Assembly (NCBI GenBank): GCA_015499995.1
Contig: JADNRV010000103.1
Coordinates: forward strand, 62,001 to 126,000
DNA length: 64,000 nt
Source of the DNA: Flammula alnicola
Lineage: Eukaryota > Basidiomycota > Agaricomycetes > Agaricales > Strophariaceae
Direction of reading: 5' to 3'
The position numbers and the translations under genes are program-made. Within the stretch, counting starts at the first letter, position 1. Each line of letters starts with the position of its first letter. The notes under the pieces were generated by a model. The model made no database searches. It saw only the letters and a list, made by a program, of their open reading frames with translations, and was not told the DNA's origin. Below, piece after piece: positions 1-11,068 of this stretch.

Positions 1-51
1 TCTGCTTCCCGCCCTATCGATGATACTAAATTAATACGAGAGGACTTTCAG

Positions 52-268
52 GGCAGAAACCGTTGTAACAGCATGGAATACACTTGTCGGGGCAGCAACG
101 AGGGTATACGATCAACTGTCTGAAGAAACGAAACCGATGTTCTTCCAGCTGGTTTATCATCCACTCGTCGCAAGCGCGAATTTGGGTAAGATGCTCATCT
201 CGGCAGAACTGAATAATCTGCTGGCTTCCCAAGCGCGTCTGAGTACGAATGATCTGGTGCAAAAGTGA
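52..268 (+). pseudogene. GH115 alpha-glucuronidase-like exon, 3'-truncated fragment
   Basis: An exon behind a TTTCAG acceptor encodes about 71 residues of the GH115 family, which removes (4-O-methyl)glucuronic acid from xylan. The family-typical motifs FFQLVYHPLVASANL and NNLLASQARLSTNDL are visible. Earlier exons lie before base 1. Reading ends at a TGA at 266-268. The same bases could be a GTGACT splice donor, but no continuing GH115 exon appears before the neighbouring minus-strand gene. The gene therefore seems truncated. Family assignment rests on motif recognition; loss of the downstream part is inferred. Confidence 0.6.
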
Positions 269-435
269 CTGACATTCAAGATAGGCTAGTGTACATATCA
301 AATCGACCATCATCATAGGGAGATTACATTTGCATTACGCAACGTGAAATTACAAGGATAAAACGGTCAAAGAGGATTTCTACGCCAATATAATGTCAGT
401 TGCATGATGCATGAGCGTGATTGGGGGGCTCATTA

Positions 436-1215
436 CTAAAGAAATTGCTTAACGGCTTCAAAACACTGCAGAATGATGCGCCGATTTCCCAAAGGTCGCA
501 TTCCGTTCGTCAAATACTGGGCGATATCCGGAACGGGAGGGACTAGCCTGTGAACAACGGTTTGCTGGGGAGGAAACTGGGCAGTCATAATAGATTCGAG
601 GAGGGCATCAGTGATGGGAATCTTGTAGAACGTCGGAGCAGTTCCCATCAAAGTTATCCCAGGGAATACTTTGGCTTGCATGACCGGGAGTCCTACCAGC
701 CTGCGATGCCTGTTATTCTCATAAAACGCCGCAATTGCCTCTGCGATGAGCTGGGGCTCTGGATCCTTGTCCTCCTGTACAAGAAGGAGATACCCGTCGT
801 TATCCAGAACACAGATATCCGGCTTAGCATCAACGCGCATGCCACACATTATGAAGCCTATCTCCATCCGTTGATGTATAACACGATCAGGTTCATCATA
901 GCCCAACAAACCAAGGAGATGCGAGGCGAAATCATTGATGGCGGCTTCCGTTGTTGGACCTGGGGGGAATCGCTCCGTAGTATCTTTTAAGTAACGGAAG
1001 AAGAGTCGAGTGGATCTCGTTGTCGGTCCAGGAGGTGTGTCGAGATTGTTGAGAATGATAGGATCTACCGTGGGTGCAGGCAAGTTGGGATGGCCGAAGA
1101 AAGTGGCCGCGTCTTCATCTACAATACGGATGTTATACGCGCGTAGCTCGTTCGTCGTCCAGTCGCTCCCAGATTTCGCGGAACGTATGATGTTCGCCAT
1201 GGTGGTGTCGAACAA
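436..1215 (-). CDS. Agaricomycete orphan protein with PD-(D/E)XK-like motif
   Basis: An intronless ORF of 259 residues starts at the first ATG (1215). It resembles a large uncharacterised Agaricomycete family with the conserved blocks GYDEPDRVIHQRMEIGFIMCG and GTAPTFYKIPITD. The middle carries DAKPDICVLDNDGYLLLVQEDK-type sequence, that is, a P-D followed about 15 residues later by E-D-K on a hydrophobic strand. This is the arrangement of the PD-(D/E)XK nuclease fold core. No signal peptide or membrane segment is visible. The C-terminal block LGNRRIILQCFEAVKQFL ends at the stop. Nuclease activity is inferred only; the family has no established function that I know of. Confidence 0.7.
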   Translation of the reverse strand: MFDTTMANIIRSAKSGSDWTTNELRAYNIRIVDEDAATFFGHPNLPAPTVDPIILNNLDTPPGPTTRSTRLFFRYLKDTTERFPPGPTTEAAINDFASHLLGLLGYDEPDRVIHQRMEIGFIMCGMRVDAKPDICVLDNDGYLLLVQEDKDPEPQLIAEAIAAFYENNRHRRLVGLPVMQAKVFPGITLMGTAPTFYKIPITDALLESIMTAQFPPQQTVVHRLVPPVPDIAQYLTNGMRPLGNRRIILQCFEAVKQFL

Positions 1216-1824
1216 GTTGTGTTTAAACTCCGATTAGTTGATTGCGTGCTGTTGAATAGCGAAGACACCTTCTGAGGCTTGCAAGATATTCGAAATCCCA
1301 AAAAAACGTGATGATTCCACCCTCGACAGTAAAGTTATACTGGTATGAACCCATTTTCATATAACGCCCAAAAACAGAATACCAGTTTAGAAAACACCGC
1401 ACAAAATCATAGAATAGAATTGAATGCACTCCTACAGAAGATCTGATAGCTGATTGCAAAACGATAGGCCCCTAGCGTTGATGTTCAGCATTTTGTTCGT
1501 TTTGTACCGCATGATTGTTGGCATTGCTTATCTTTCCTCTTACCACCTCGACTTCCTCGTCATCCTGATTTTACCTCCTGTTTCCACCCCTCTATTCAAG
1601 CTCCCTCTCCTCTCTCGACATAATATGCAATGTCCTAGCTTCTTTCCCATCCTATCCCGGGGACCAGCAATAGTCCCACCGACGGCTACGTCCCAGAGGC
1701 CGGCGTAGATGATTCGTTGGGCTTTATTAGATAATAGAATTTTACGCAGAATATATGGAAAGTAAAATATGTCGCGATCGAAGAAGAAATAGTCCATTCC
1801 GGTCTGAAGGTATATACATTCAAG
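1216..1824. other. intergenic, no gene seen
   Basis: AT-rich spacer between two minus-strand genes. Only short overlapping ORFs without recognisable family sequence are present. It holds the promoter side of the orphan gene at 436-1215 and the 3' side of the F-box gene. Confidence 0.5.
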
Positions 1825-3252
1825 TTAGGTAAACACAAGCCTACCTCTATCGGCCATCCTGGACAAATGCTCGTCTTGCCGCAACTTCACGAAAGCGATC
1901 TCCTCGAGACCCTTTGCATGCATTTCTACCGTCGAAAAATTGGGAAAGTTTTCTAACCGTTGTTCCAATTTCTGCCAATTCCCTTGGAGGAGCCTCATGA
2001 GCTCGTGGGGGAAATCGATGAAAGTGAGGTTGAGTGTCAATTTCGTGAGACCCATTGCCAAGGGCGGGCAATCCGACATGTTCTTTAGGAGGTCTGTGAT
2101 CCATGGGAACGGGTTTGTGAAATAATCGACGAGAGTTCGATGGTGGAATATTCGAACGGTGAACTCCGCGTCGATGGTGAGGGACTTTAGAGCCTCGAAG
2201 CCTCGAAGATCAGGATGCGGCGATCCAGAGTGTTGCAGCGTATAATTCAGGGTATTGTATGAGGTCAAAACTAGACGAATGTCGACTATAAGCTCTTGTC
2301 CGAGGATGAAGGAATATGACGCAGACTTACCTTCAGCGTGCTCGGTATGGAGATGAATATGGGTGACGCTTTTCGCGCACGAAGAGAGCAAGGAGAGATT
2401 CCCCATGCCCGTGGGACCATTGGGACATACACTGAGATGTTCCAGGTGGGCAATGTCCAAGGGACACCCGGGGGAAGAAAACCATACTGTCAAACCTTCG
2501 AAATCCAAAGTGTCATCCAGGTGCAGATACTGGAGCCGGCAAGGTGTCGATTTCACCTCTCCGGAGGACAGTTCATCAGTACTGCAAAAAAGAGAACCGA
2601 TGGATAGGTGGTTCAGCGAGGTACAGTAGCGAAAGAGACATGCTGGAAATTGGCTGACTCCGGTCAGATCTATCTCTGTGGTGATGGGTGATGAGAAAGA
2701 AGCAAGGAGGCCTGCTCTGAGACCACCAGAAACCCTTGTCCAGGTTCGTGGCTTGTGTTCGGTGAGAGTACTCTTTCCTTTAACGGAAAATCGACGAAGG
2801 TTGGTGAGGCGCACTACCACGGTTGCTAGTCCTGTGCTAGTGTCGCTTTCTAGCCAATGGACCAAGTGATAGCCTCTCCTAGCGTTTGTAGGGAGCCAGT
2901 CACATTCAATGGCGAGGCTGTGGATATACGGCGCAACATGAGGCGAATCGTCCAAGAATTGGAGAAAGTGTAATGCTGGATTGAACATTGGGGTAATTAT
3001 GGTAGGTGGCGATGCAGTGGTGGGGTATGCATAGATATCTTCCTGGTGTAAAACGACGTCACGAAGTAAATGCATTTGCGATAACGAATAGAGGAGGTGG
3101 TTGACACGCGAACAGGCCTTTAACGCTGCTAAATCGCGATCATCGTAAAGAATGTCGAGGATGTGCTGTAACAGCTCTATTGGAAGACCTCTGTATGAGA
3201 TATCCATGAGATTTCGAGCTTGGACAAGATTTCGAATGACTTTCGGAGGCAA
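1825..3252 (-). CDS. F-box domain protein (orphan LRR-like)
   Basis: An ORF of 475 residues. Residues about 20-70 form an F-box: LPIELLQHILDILYDD, then LAALKACSRVNHLLY and MHLLRDVVL. Such proteins usually bind Skp1 and recruit substrates to an SCF ubiquitin ligase. The rest has irregular leucine-rich strands (for example LRRFSVKGKS, LQYLHLDDT, LEHLSVCP) typical of the fast-evolving F-box families of mushrooms. A GTAGGC near codon 470 could be a splice donor, so the last residues are uncertain. It is divergently oriented to SHO1. The F-box call is fairly secure; the substrate is unknown. Confidence 0.75.
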   Translation of the reverse strand: MPPKVIRNLVQARNLMDISYRGLPIELLQHILDILYDDRDLAALKACSRVNHLLYSLSQMHLLRDVVLHQEDIYAYPTTASPPTIITPMFNPALHFLQFLDDSPHVAPYIHSLAIECDWLPTNARRGYHLVHWLESDTSTGLATVVVRLTNLRRFSVKGKSTLTEHKPRTWTRVSGGLRAGLLASFSSPITTEIDLTGVSQFPACLFRYCTSLNHLSIGSLFCSTDELSSGEVKSTPCRLQYLHLDDTLDFEGLTVWFSSPGCPLDIAHLEHLSVCPNGPTGMGNLSLLSSCAKSVTHIHLHTEHAEGKSASYSFILGQELIVDIRLVLTSYNTLNYTLQHSGSPHPDLRGFEALKSLTIDAEFTVRIFHHRTLVDYFTNPFPWITDLLKNMSDCPPLAMGLTKLTLNLTFIDFPHELMRLLQGNWQKLEQRLENFPNFSTVEMHAKGLEEIAFVKLRQDEHLSRMADRGRLVFT

Positions 3253-3579
3253 GTTGCGTTCGATTGGGGCGAGTATAACTTCAAGGTCGAAGCCGAGTAT
3301 TACAATCTCCGACTGAAGTTTATGACATCCTCATCGTGCCGGAGGCCTGTGAAAGAGATCTATATTTTTGGCTTTGGGACCCTGAATTTGAACCATGCAG
3401 AATCCAGATGTCAAGTCGGTCTCGGCTTGTATCTCCTCGTGGTCAACTCGGGTTTAATACCGTGTTTTTCCCCCTGTAACGTTGCTTCATACGACAAAGA
3501 GCAAGCATTAGACACGACACGCACGATAACGCATGGAGAAGAGCTACGCAACTTCCGGGTCGGAAAGGCCTCTCTCTGA

Positions 3580-4828
3580 GGATGCAACGAGTGCGAATAT
3601 GCCCCGAATGAGCCCGCGAACGAGGGCGGGAATGGGAATGGGAATGGGATAGCCGGTGAAGGTCTTGATGTAGCAGGAGGACCAGTGAGTGCAGGAAGGC
3701 CGGGCAGTGAGCTATTTCTTCTCGTCACATTTGCACTTGGATTGGTGAGTGTTTTCACTGCAAGAATGCGGCAAATGAAGCTGACAGAGGGTATAGATTG
3801 CATGGCTCATTTCTCTCCTCTCGCAAGCCGTTGTGGCTGGTACAAGTGTGTAACAGGGCTTTCTAGGATCGGATACTTAATGACACCTCTATCAGTTAGC
3901 GACGCCCCTGTTCGCATCTTGTGGTTCGGGATCATCATCCAGACGATCCTGACCTTCCTGGTGCTTCAGGTCATCACAGGCACAGGATCGTCGACATATG
4001 ACGCGGCGTACGCGTACGGCACCCAAATCTCCGTATTTGCAGCCCTCGCGACAGTGTTCGCCGTACTTGGCGTCGACCAGAACATCTACTCATCCCGTGG
4101 GGCCCAGCAAGCAACCGGAGCCGGCTGGCTGCTCGTCGCCATCGTCGATCTGTTGTGGATCTTCTTCTTCACGTCTCCGCCTCAGTCGCCCGTCCTCCAG
4201 GTCCCGAGGTCGCTCATGGAATCAAGGATCAGACGTGAACAGAACCGACGGAGCGGAGTGCAGAAAGTATCCCGGAGCACGGACGCGTTCCCGATGTCTC
4301 CCGCGAATGGCGCGCGAAGGGGGAATGACCAAGTCTCGCAGCAGCCTTCGGTTCCGCCACAAGATCAGAAGCCTACCAGTCCACGGTGGAGCGGACGCAG
4401 AGGCACGTTGACCAGTATACCTTCGGAGCGAGAAGGGGAGGGAAGTGCGGTGGCCCATGAGAGTGGGGGCGCGGCTCACGAGCAACGCGTGTCCCATCCC
4501 ACACAGTCGTCGTTGCAGGATGCAGAGGCCAAATGGAGGGCAGAGGCGATGTTTGACTGTGCGTATTCTTTATTTTTTTGCAACACTTCCACAAATCTTA
4601 GCTTCCCTACAGACGGGGGATCAGCCAGCGACACCAATGAGTTGAAGTTCAAGAAAGGCGAGGTTCTGCTCATCTTCGACAAGTCTGGCAAGTGGTGGGA
4701 AGCCAAGAAAAGAGACGGACAGAAAGGCAGTGCGTAGAATCTCCATTACTTTTGGTCCTTCATGCCCAGCTGACCGCGAGATTTCTTTGCCTCTAGTCGT
4801 GCCTTCAAACTATGTACAACTCCTGTGA
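3580..4828 (+). CDS. SHO1: SHO1 osmosensor, four-TM plus SH3 protein
   Basis: Plasma-membrane osmosensor that feeds the Sho1 branch of the HOG MAPK pathway. Splicing by eye gives exons to 3744, 3797-3839, from 3896 to a donor near 4559, about 4611-4731, and a last exon ending in TGA at 4826-4828. The N-terminal half has hydrophobic segments SELFLLVTFALGL, IAWLISLLSQAVV, ILWFGIIIQTILTFLVLQVI, TQISVFAALATVFAVLG and GWLLVAIVDLLWIFFF, as in Sho1. A Ser/Pro-rich linker follows. The C-terminus is an SH3 domain: AEAMFDYGGSASDTNEL, GEVLLIFDKSGKWWEAKK, then GIVPSNYVQLL. The start is uncertain: the frame is open from 3580 but lacks an ATG, and an ATG at 3533 lies in another frame upstream of a GGGAAT microsatellite. 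Confidence 0.9.
3628..3650 (+). repeat. GGGAAT microsatellite near the SHO1 5' end
   Basis: About 3.7 units of GGGAAT lie just before the first SHO1 transmembrane segment. In the SHO1 frame this reads as a short Gly/Asn run. In the frame of the ATG at 3533 it reads as alternating Met-Gly and then stops. Length variation here would change the frame of the N-terminus. Confidence 0.6.
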
Positions 4829-6170
4829 CACGACGTTTTACAACTTCACGCCCTTACGATTTTTTCACGGCCATTATACCAACGGTCTATATATCTACTC
4901 GGAAGAGCCTTGCTCATTTGCTGATTATCTCCTTTTTTACCCATTTCGTTTTATTACCCGAGCTCGGATTCGCATGTAATGATTCAACGATTTTCTGTTA
5001 TATCTCATATCTACTCTAGTAAGTAGTATTCCCCTTCATACAAATTTGTATACGCTTTGCCATGTAGAACTGCCTACTGTCTTTGTATCCGATTCAAACT
5101 TCAGCTCTGTATCAGTGCATGATTCTCCCTTTTACCACTACGAAATTATTTTCCTAGGCGTCTGCTAACGCAAGGGCAGCCCCAGATGACAGACTTTATT
5201 GGCGCTGGACAATCGTCTAACAATCGTGTCTTTCAACCCATTCGTCGTCGACCAGCCATTGGCACCGCAGTGCTCCGCTCCGAGCGCAGAAGTGATACTT
5301 ACCTATGACTTTAATTTGAAGTTTAAATTTGAGCAAATGCGTATAATTCTGAACACGTGTTGTGCATCATATGCAACTCGGAGGGCTGCAAAGCTTCATG
5401 ACAGACAAACATTGGCAGTCGACCTAATAGAAATTAGCTCAGAAGGAGAAAGAATGACACGAACAGAAATTCATTTATTTAAACAAGTAACTATCTAAGT
5501 AAGTAAAATGGTATCTCAGCGGAATTGCTAACCGCTAACCACCGAACGATGATGAACATGAACGATGAACGTTTGGCGACCAAACCGTGAAAAGTTTAAA
5601 CAATCGAATTCAAACGAAGTAAGTAAGAGCGTGAGTGAGTGGGTGCGCATGATTGGAGTTAGAGGGACGAGTCGATGCGGGGGGAGGGCGCGGTAAGGAG
5701 GGCGGGCATAGGGGTGGTGCATTGCGTGGGTATCCAAAAGATGGGTTGAGATAGAAATAGAAAAATAAATAGACAAGAAAGGAACAGAGGTGAAATGAAA
5801 TCCAAATCCAAAATCCAATGCGAATGTGAATGTGAGCGGGTTCGATGGGTGGTGGGCAATGATTGAATACGAAAATAGGGTGAAGGTAAGGTCGAGGTCG
5901 ACGTTGAGGTTGAGGCCGCGAGTGAGGCGGCAGGTGTTGCGAGGAGAGACCGCATGTGGATAGTTCGTTGTTGTGAAGTACATGACAGAAGCTGAAGTTA
6001 TTCCTTTGATTTCTTGATGACAGGATGACGAAGACACGCAGACATAGGTTGGTTGAAAGAGCGGACGGGAAGTGACACGAAAAGCCTAATCCCAAGGGCG
6101 ATTTTTAATATCGCCCTAAACGGCGGTGATGACGAGAACGATGATAGCGACGAAGGTCGACGACAAACCT
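4829..6170. other. intergenic, no gene seen
   Basis: The 3' flanks of two convergent genes meet here. The region 5600-6060 is purine-biased (runs such as GAGTGAGTGGGTG and AGAAATAGAAAAATAAATAG). The overlapping minus-strand ORFs are low-complexity Ser/His/Pro readings of that bias and share no family motif. Confidence 0.5.
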
Positions 6171-7705
6171 CTACCACTCCGGCGCATTCGCACGCCGCTT
6201 CGCATGCATCCTCAGCGCCATCACCTGCGTCGGTACCGGTGGCAGAACAGGTGCGGGCGTCACCAGACCCCCATCTCGCCTCTTCACCGTATTCGTCGGG
6301 CTAACATGCAAACTGCTCGACAACGTCTTACCACCTGCGCCCGTCGCCACAGCAGCGCTAGATGTGTACGTCGCGAGGTTATCCGCCGAGCCGCCAATGG
6401 CCGTCGGCGCTTGGTGGCCGGGGTTGTTCCGAGTGAGGTAGACACCGACGCCGATACCCCCTGCGATGCAGATGAGGAGGATGACACCGACGACCCAGAC
6501 CCAGCGAGAGAGTCGGTCCGAACCGTTGCGCGTCTTGTGAAGCCAAGAGCTGCACAAAAAGAAATAGAAATTAAGAAACCAATGGACGCAAAAAAATTCG
6601 TAAGTCGACGTACCTCTCTTTAACCGGCATCTTACTTTCCGCCTTGACGACCATGCTAAACCGTCTCCAAAAGTCGTCGCCCTTCTCGCCGCGCGAGGGA
6701 AGGAGCGTCTCCTCCGAATTACCACGCATGATCGGCTTGCGCGGGATCGCCTCGCCCTCCTTGAACGACACATTAACGACACTACCCGGCACAGGCGATT
6801 TGGACGGCCGGATGAACGCAGGCGTAATAGGCGTCATGGGCGGGTGCAGCGGGTGGGGCGTCGACGAATGCAGAGAAGGTGCCGGGGAGCCGGGGACAGC
6901 GAACGGCGGCGCTCCACCACTCGCGGCGAAGGGGGGCTCGAAAGGGTTGGTGTTGATGGGAGGCGGGGGACCTTTCTGCCCCATCATGGGCTGCCGGCCA
7001 CCTGGGGCAGCTGCTGCCTCGGGGCGGGCGAGGTTGAGTGCGGCGATTGGTGCAGCGTACCCTGGACGCGGGGCTGCAATGGGCTGCGGCCCAGGTGGAG
7101 GACGTTGCTGCTGCTGGTTAGGGGGTGCAGGTCCACGCATCATCTGCTGCTGAGGCGGCAGCGGCTGTTGGTTGACTTGGCGCATCTGGGGTGGTATTTG
7201 GTTAGGAGCAGGTCCAGCAGGAGGGGGGCGCTGCTGTTGTTGCTGCATTTGTGGGGGAGGACTGGGACGAGTAGGAGATGTGGCACCCGTAGCTGCGGCC
7301 AAAGCAGCATTCTTGGACGGCGAAGCGGCAATTCCAGGTGGCTTGGAGGGTCTACGATGGTAATCTTCGTCGTCGTCCTCCGAATCCGAATCATCCCCCA
7401 TGTTCAGGAGTCCCATTCCGAGAGCTCCGACACCAGAATTGCGGTTCGCTGGAGCAGCTGGGGCTGCAAGTTTATTCTTGTCATCAGCAAGATAATTGTC
7501 ATAGCTAGAAATATACCAAAAATCGCAGGTAAGTTGGGTGAACAATTTGATAGCAACTAGGTACCCACACGTCGTAAGCAGAGGTCCTCTTATTGGGGTC
7601 CGCAGGAGCTGGCTGTCGAAGACGTGGCTGCGGTGCCCGTGGGGTTTCATAGAATGAGTCGGGTTCGTCAGTTGCAAAAGGTGGTTTGCCAGCGAGGGGT
7701 GCCAT
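6171..7705 (-). CDS. proline/glutamine-rich single-pass membrane protein
   Basis: Three exons inferred. The first (from ATG 7705) encodes MAPLAGKPPFATDEPDSF and ends after TSAYDV at a GTGGGT donor. The second resumes with YDNYLADDKNK and runs through a long cytoplasmic-type region rich in Pro, Gln and Ala, with acidic DDSDSEDDDEDY. The third starts after a CAG acceptor near 6550 with SWLHKTRNGSDRLSR. One transmembrane helix follows, WVWVVGVILLICIAGGIGVG, then a Ser/Thr/Ala-rich tail. The block GDDFWRRFSMVVKAESK before the last intron looks conserved. There is no signal peptide, so an N-in, C-out single-pass topology is likely. I know of no characterised function. Confidence 0.75.
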
Positions 7706-8144
7706 TTCGGTTCTGTTGGGTCCAACGATAAGTTTTCGGAAGGTGGTCTATCTACTTGTTATTGTTCGAGGTTAAATAATATGTTTAAAAGAAAAGAATG
7801 GCGGTTAAAAAGAGAGGAAGTGATCCTGGCGAAACCAGATCGAGGAGGACCGAAGGCGAAGAGGGGGAGGAGGAAGAGAAAGACAAGAGACAAGCCAACC
7901 ACAACAGCAGAGCGACCAATCCGTGAGCACGTGTTGCCCTAGCGTCAGGCCGACCATATGGCGATCACTTTTCTCACTGATCAGAATATTCTCTGATATC
8001 AACCACTATTAGTATACGTCTGAGCACAGTCTCTCCTCCTCCCACATACTTTTTACCACTACAAATAAGACCTCGACCATCTCCACCAGCTAGCAATTAT
8101 CCTCACCCAGTTTCGAGCCCGCCTTACGTTGTATTCCTCTCCTT
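7706..8144. other. intergenic with promoter side of membrane-protein gene
   Basis: No gene is seen. It includes the first copy of a 35-bp direct repeat (7973-8007), listed separately. Confidence 0.4.
7973..8007 (+). repeat. 35-bp direct repeat, left copy
   Basis: Begins CTCACTGATCAGAATATTCT and ends ATCAACCACT. An exact second copy lies at 8995-9029. The first 11 bases (CTCACTGATCA) also occur at an exon/intron junction of the intact M43 gene (14348-14358), which points to how the intervening DNA arrived. Confidence 0.85.
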
Positions 8145-8994
8145 GTTCTCGGTGTTATATTTTTGAAAACTCACCGAGAATGATGTCTAAAATTACATAT
8201 TCTCACCCAATCCGCAATGATGGTGACACATGCTCGGTTATATACAAAATCGCGGGAACCAGAGTAATTTTTGTGGTCGTTGTGGGTGAAAGAGTCGGTT
8301 GTTACCATGGCTTTGCGCACCGTTGCCACTTGACTCCATAATTCAGTCCTATGAATCTCATCCGCAGTGCAGTTGAATTGTACTTTCAACCGGATTGCAA
8401 GTGGACAAGAACCACAGTAAGTCTAACATCCTTACTGTTTGGCAGCATGCGCTTTGGTGGCTGACTAAATTGAGCGCTTGAAAGATGGCTAGAAGCAATA
8501 CTTAGATTGACGCCTCACACGTCAGAGGCTACCCCGTACATATAAGAAACCCTCATCTGAGCGAGACCTTCAACCGTACGCTGTGGCGGAACCAAAAAAA
8601 AAGGACTCGTCGGGATTACCATCTGGCGGAACGTGCGCTAATGAGATAAGCGCCGCTTTCAACATAATCCTCCACGCTCCAGACCAACGTCGACCTTCGT
8701 TTCAACACGTAACAGAGCGGTATTTACAGAGCAATCGGTCGTGCATGTGGATGAAGTACGATGCTACATGGAAGACGTTGTGTTTGAAGAAGCTTTCACT
8801 TTCGGTGGAGGCGCAGTCTTTCCGCCAGGTCTTCGGAACGCTTTCGCGGCCTCACGCATCCGCTGTCCTTGGCCCTTCGTGAACGAGGTCATGACGAGTC
8901 GTACGAGTAGTCCATGAAGTTGTCTAAGATTATTTCATTAGATATCTTTAACTCAACTTTCCAAGGAAAAAGCATAATATTAATAAGAACGGGA
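8145..8994 (-). pseudogene. 3' relic of M43 metallopeptidase gene with its 3' flank
   Basis: This segment is homologous to 13604-14347. It comprises the 3' flank, last exon and part of the last intron of the intact M43 gene. On the minus strand the end of the last exon still reads [10 protein letters not shown] one-base loss then gives SS and a stop where the intact copy has CMTSF. Indels make the segment about 110 bp longer than its partner, mainly in the flank and intron. No catalytic exon is present, so this is a non-functional fragment. Confidence 0.8.
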
Positions 8995-9029
8995 CTCACT
9001 GATCAGAATATTCTCTGATATCAACCACT
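8995..9029 (+). repeat. 35-bp direct repeat, right copy
   Basis: Exact copy of 7973-8007. Its first 11 bases coincide with the end of the M43 intron relic (GGGACTCACTGATCA), so the repeat and the relic share a microhomology junction. Confidence 0.85.
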
Positions 9030-9620
9030 TTACATATTCCCCTGAGTCTGAGCGCAAGAAAAGCATTGACTTACTATTACTTATATTCAGAAACAATAGC
9101 GAGCATTCACCGGAGTCTCCAAAAAGGGGAGAGAAAGACGTTACCTTAGAAGACCTGGACATCCGAAAGAAATTTGAATACCCCAACCTCCGTTCTCTTA
9201 GGGAAAATCGACCGGTCATCTAAATACCTTCTGTAATCTGAGTATTGGCTGCTGGCGGTGTGAGAACCGTCGCCCTATTGAGGTTTCTGGAACAAAGATG
9301 ATACGTGCGTAAAATTCTCTTACCCAAACGATGCCATCGAAAAGATTCCTTTTCTTATGACTAGGCGAGGCTGCAACTTCGAAATAGGCTCTTTACAATC
9401 CTGTACATGGTTTTGATACAAGATAACAAATATATTTTAACAGCTAATCCACGTCATCAGATACTGCATGATAAGGATGCGAAGTACATAAGAGCTAATC
9501 GGTACTTGCAATCACACTGTGTCGTTTAGAAGACCGAATGTACTCCGCCGTCTACAAACTTGTCGTAGCCTACTTCCACGCTGGATCGGGCTGCGGGATA
9601 AATTTACATCAAAGACTGTT
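9030..9620. other. intergenic, no gene seen
   Basis: Spacer between the M43 relic and the 3' end of the F-box/LRR-like gene. I see no coding or structural signal. Confidence 0.4.
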
Positions 9621-11068
9621 TCAATACTTCAGCAATGGACGTACCAATCCGTAGGTTTGCCAAGGAATCATATGTAACAACACAGTTCCTTTTTCTTCAA
9701 GTTGTCTTATACCTGGAGCGCGACGCAGTGCCGCAAGGTATGGAACGAAGTCCTCGTCATCCACCACATAGTATCCTACACCCACGGTGATCGTCTTCAA
9801 ATTCGGGAACATCTCCTGCAACCGCCCAACGAGATCCAACCAGGCAAAGCTTTCCAACTCTGCTGCCTTTCCCTCAGGGGTTTCGCCGAACGGTCTGAAA
9901 ATGAGCACGACTTCTTCTAACGAGGGCGAGTGAGAAGGTAGAGTGGAGAGCGAATTCCACATTGTTGACATCATTGGTGACATCTTCTCCCCTGATTGCG
10001 AGATATGATCCAATGTGATGGTTCCGACGTGAACAATGCGTACGTTAACGCATTGCGATAGATCAATAGTGTCGTAATAAGGCAATGCGTCTGTAAATAA
10101 ATATCATGAAGTTATATTGCGAAATACCGAAATGTTTGCTTACGCGTGTCGAGATATGGATCGGACAACTTTATGAAAATATGGCGAAGAGACGGTCCGA
10201 CCTGTCGTAAGAACCTTGAAAAGAAGGGAGTATACGCCTTTCTATCGCTCCTAGTCATGGGGACCAGTCGAACATGGAACGATTCAACGGTAATGTCAAG
10301 GTCGTTAGCGTCTAGTGGATCCCACACATCTTTAAAAAGCATTAGCGAAGAGGTGTCGAGTAACGTCAAGTGAATTCGGCGTCGGAAGGTCGAGGAGTGC
10401 TGTGAGAGATTGGGAATCGCCTCATCGTCGAACTGCAGGTTGTATAGCGTAGTTGACTTTAAAGACGGCTGGAGCCTGGCGAAAAGCTCTACAATGTCAA
10501 TGTGCTCAGGCCGGTACGTTGTGAACTCTACAGAGTCAAGTTGCAAGTCCGTGATATTGGTCTGGAAGAAAAAGTCTCGAATATGGGGCGGGATGTATGG
10601 CCACGATATCGACGTCAGCCGGAGCGTCTTCAGATTTGGCAAATTAGCGAGAATACGAGGCAAATTCTTGTTCGGAAGGTGCTTATAACCTCTCGGATGG
10701 AATAGCGCTTTGACGTGAAGAGACTCGACGGCATTGGTAAAGCTTGTCCAAGGACCCTCGAGGAGAGCGAGGAACATGTCGAACTGTCTGTCGCCATCTT
10801 TGTTGAATTCCAGCTCGGAAAAGAGATGAAGGCGACTCCTGATTAGAGTTTGTCTGGATGTGAGGCCCAGACGTAGCAAAGTTGGTCTATCATTGTGGAG
10901 GTGGTCGGTAATCCGATCCAAGAGTTCAGGTGCGAAAACGCCAATGGCGGTATTGTTGTCGTCACCGGAAATGGAGAGCAGTTCGGGAGATGTAGGAAGA
11001 ATCCTTCCAGTGAGTCTTCGGGAGAGGGACAAGTTAAACATGTGCACAGTGGTCCGTGGAACATACAC
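9621..11068 (-). CDS. F-box/LRR-like orphan protein
   Basis: Two exons: 11068 to about 10142, then about 10092 to 9621. The GTAAGC donor and TTACAG acceptor join LSDPYLDTH to ALPYYDTIDL, for roughly 470 residues. Residues about 43-90 resemble an F-box: FAPELLDRITDHLHND, then TLLRLGLTSRQTL and RLHLFSELEF. The rest has leucine-rich strands at irregular spacing (NLPNLKTLRLTSISWP, ITDLQLDSVEF, FPNLKTITVGV). The likely role is SCF substrate adaptor by analogy. The F-box is weaker than in the gene at 1825-3252, and the substrate is unknown. The first ATG gives a basic N-terminus; a Met at residue 10 is an alternative start. Confidence 0.65.

Noticed and set aside
5528..6095. Minus-strand ORFs of 98 to 169 residues
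   Set aside because: Three frames are open at once in purine-biased DNA; the readings are Ser/His/Pro-rich without motifs.
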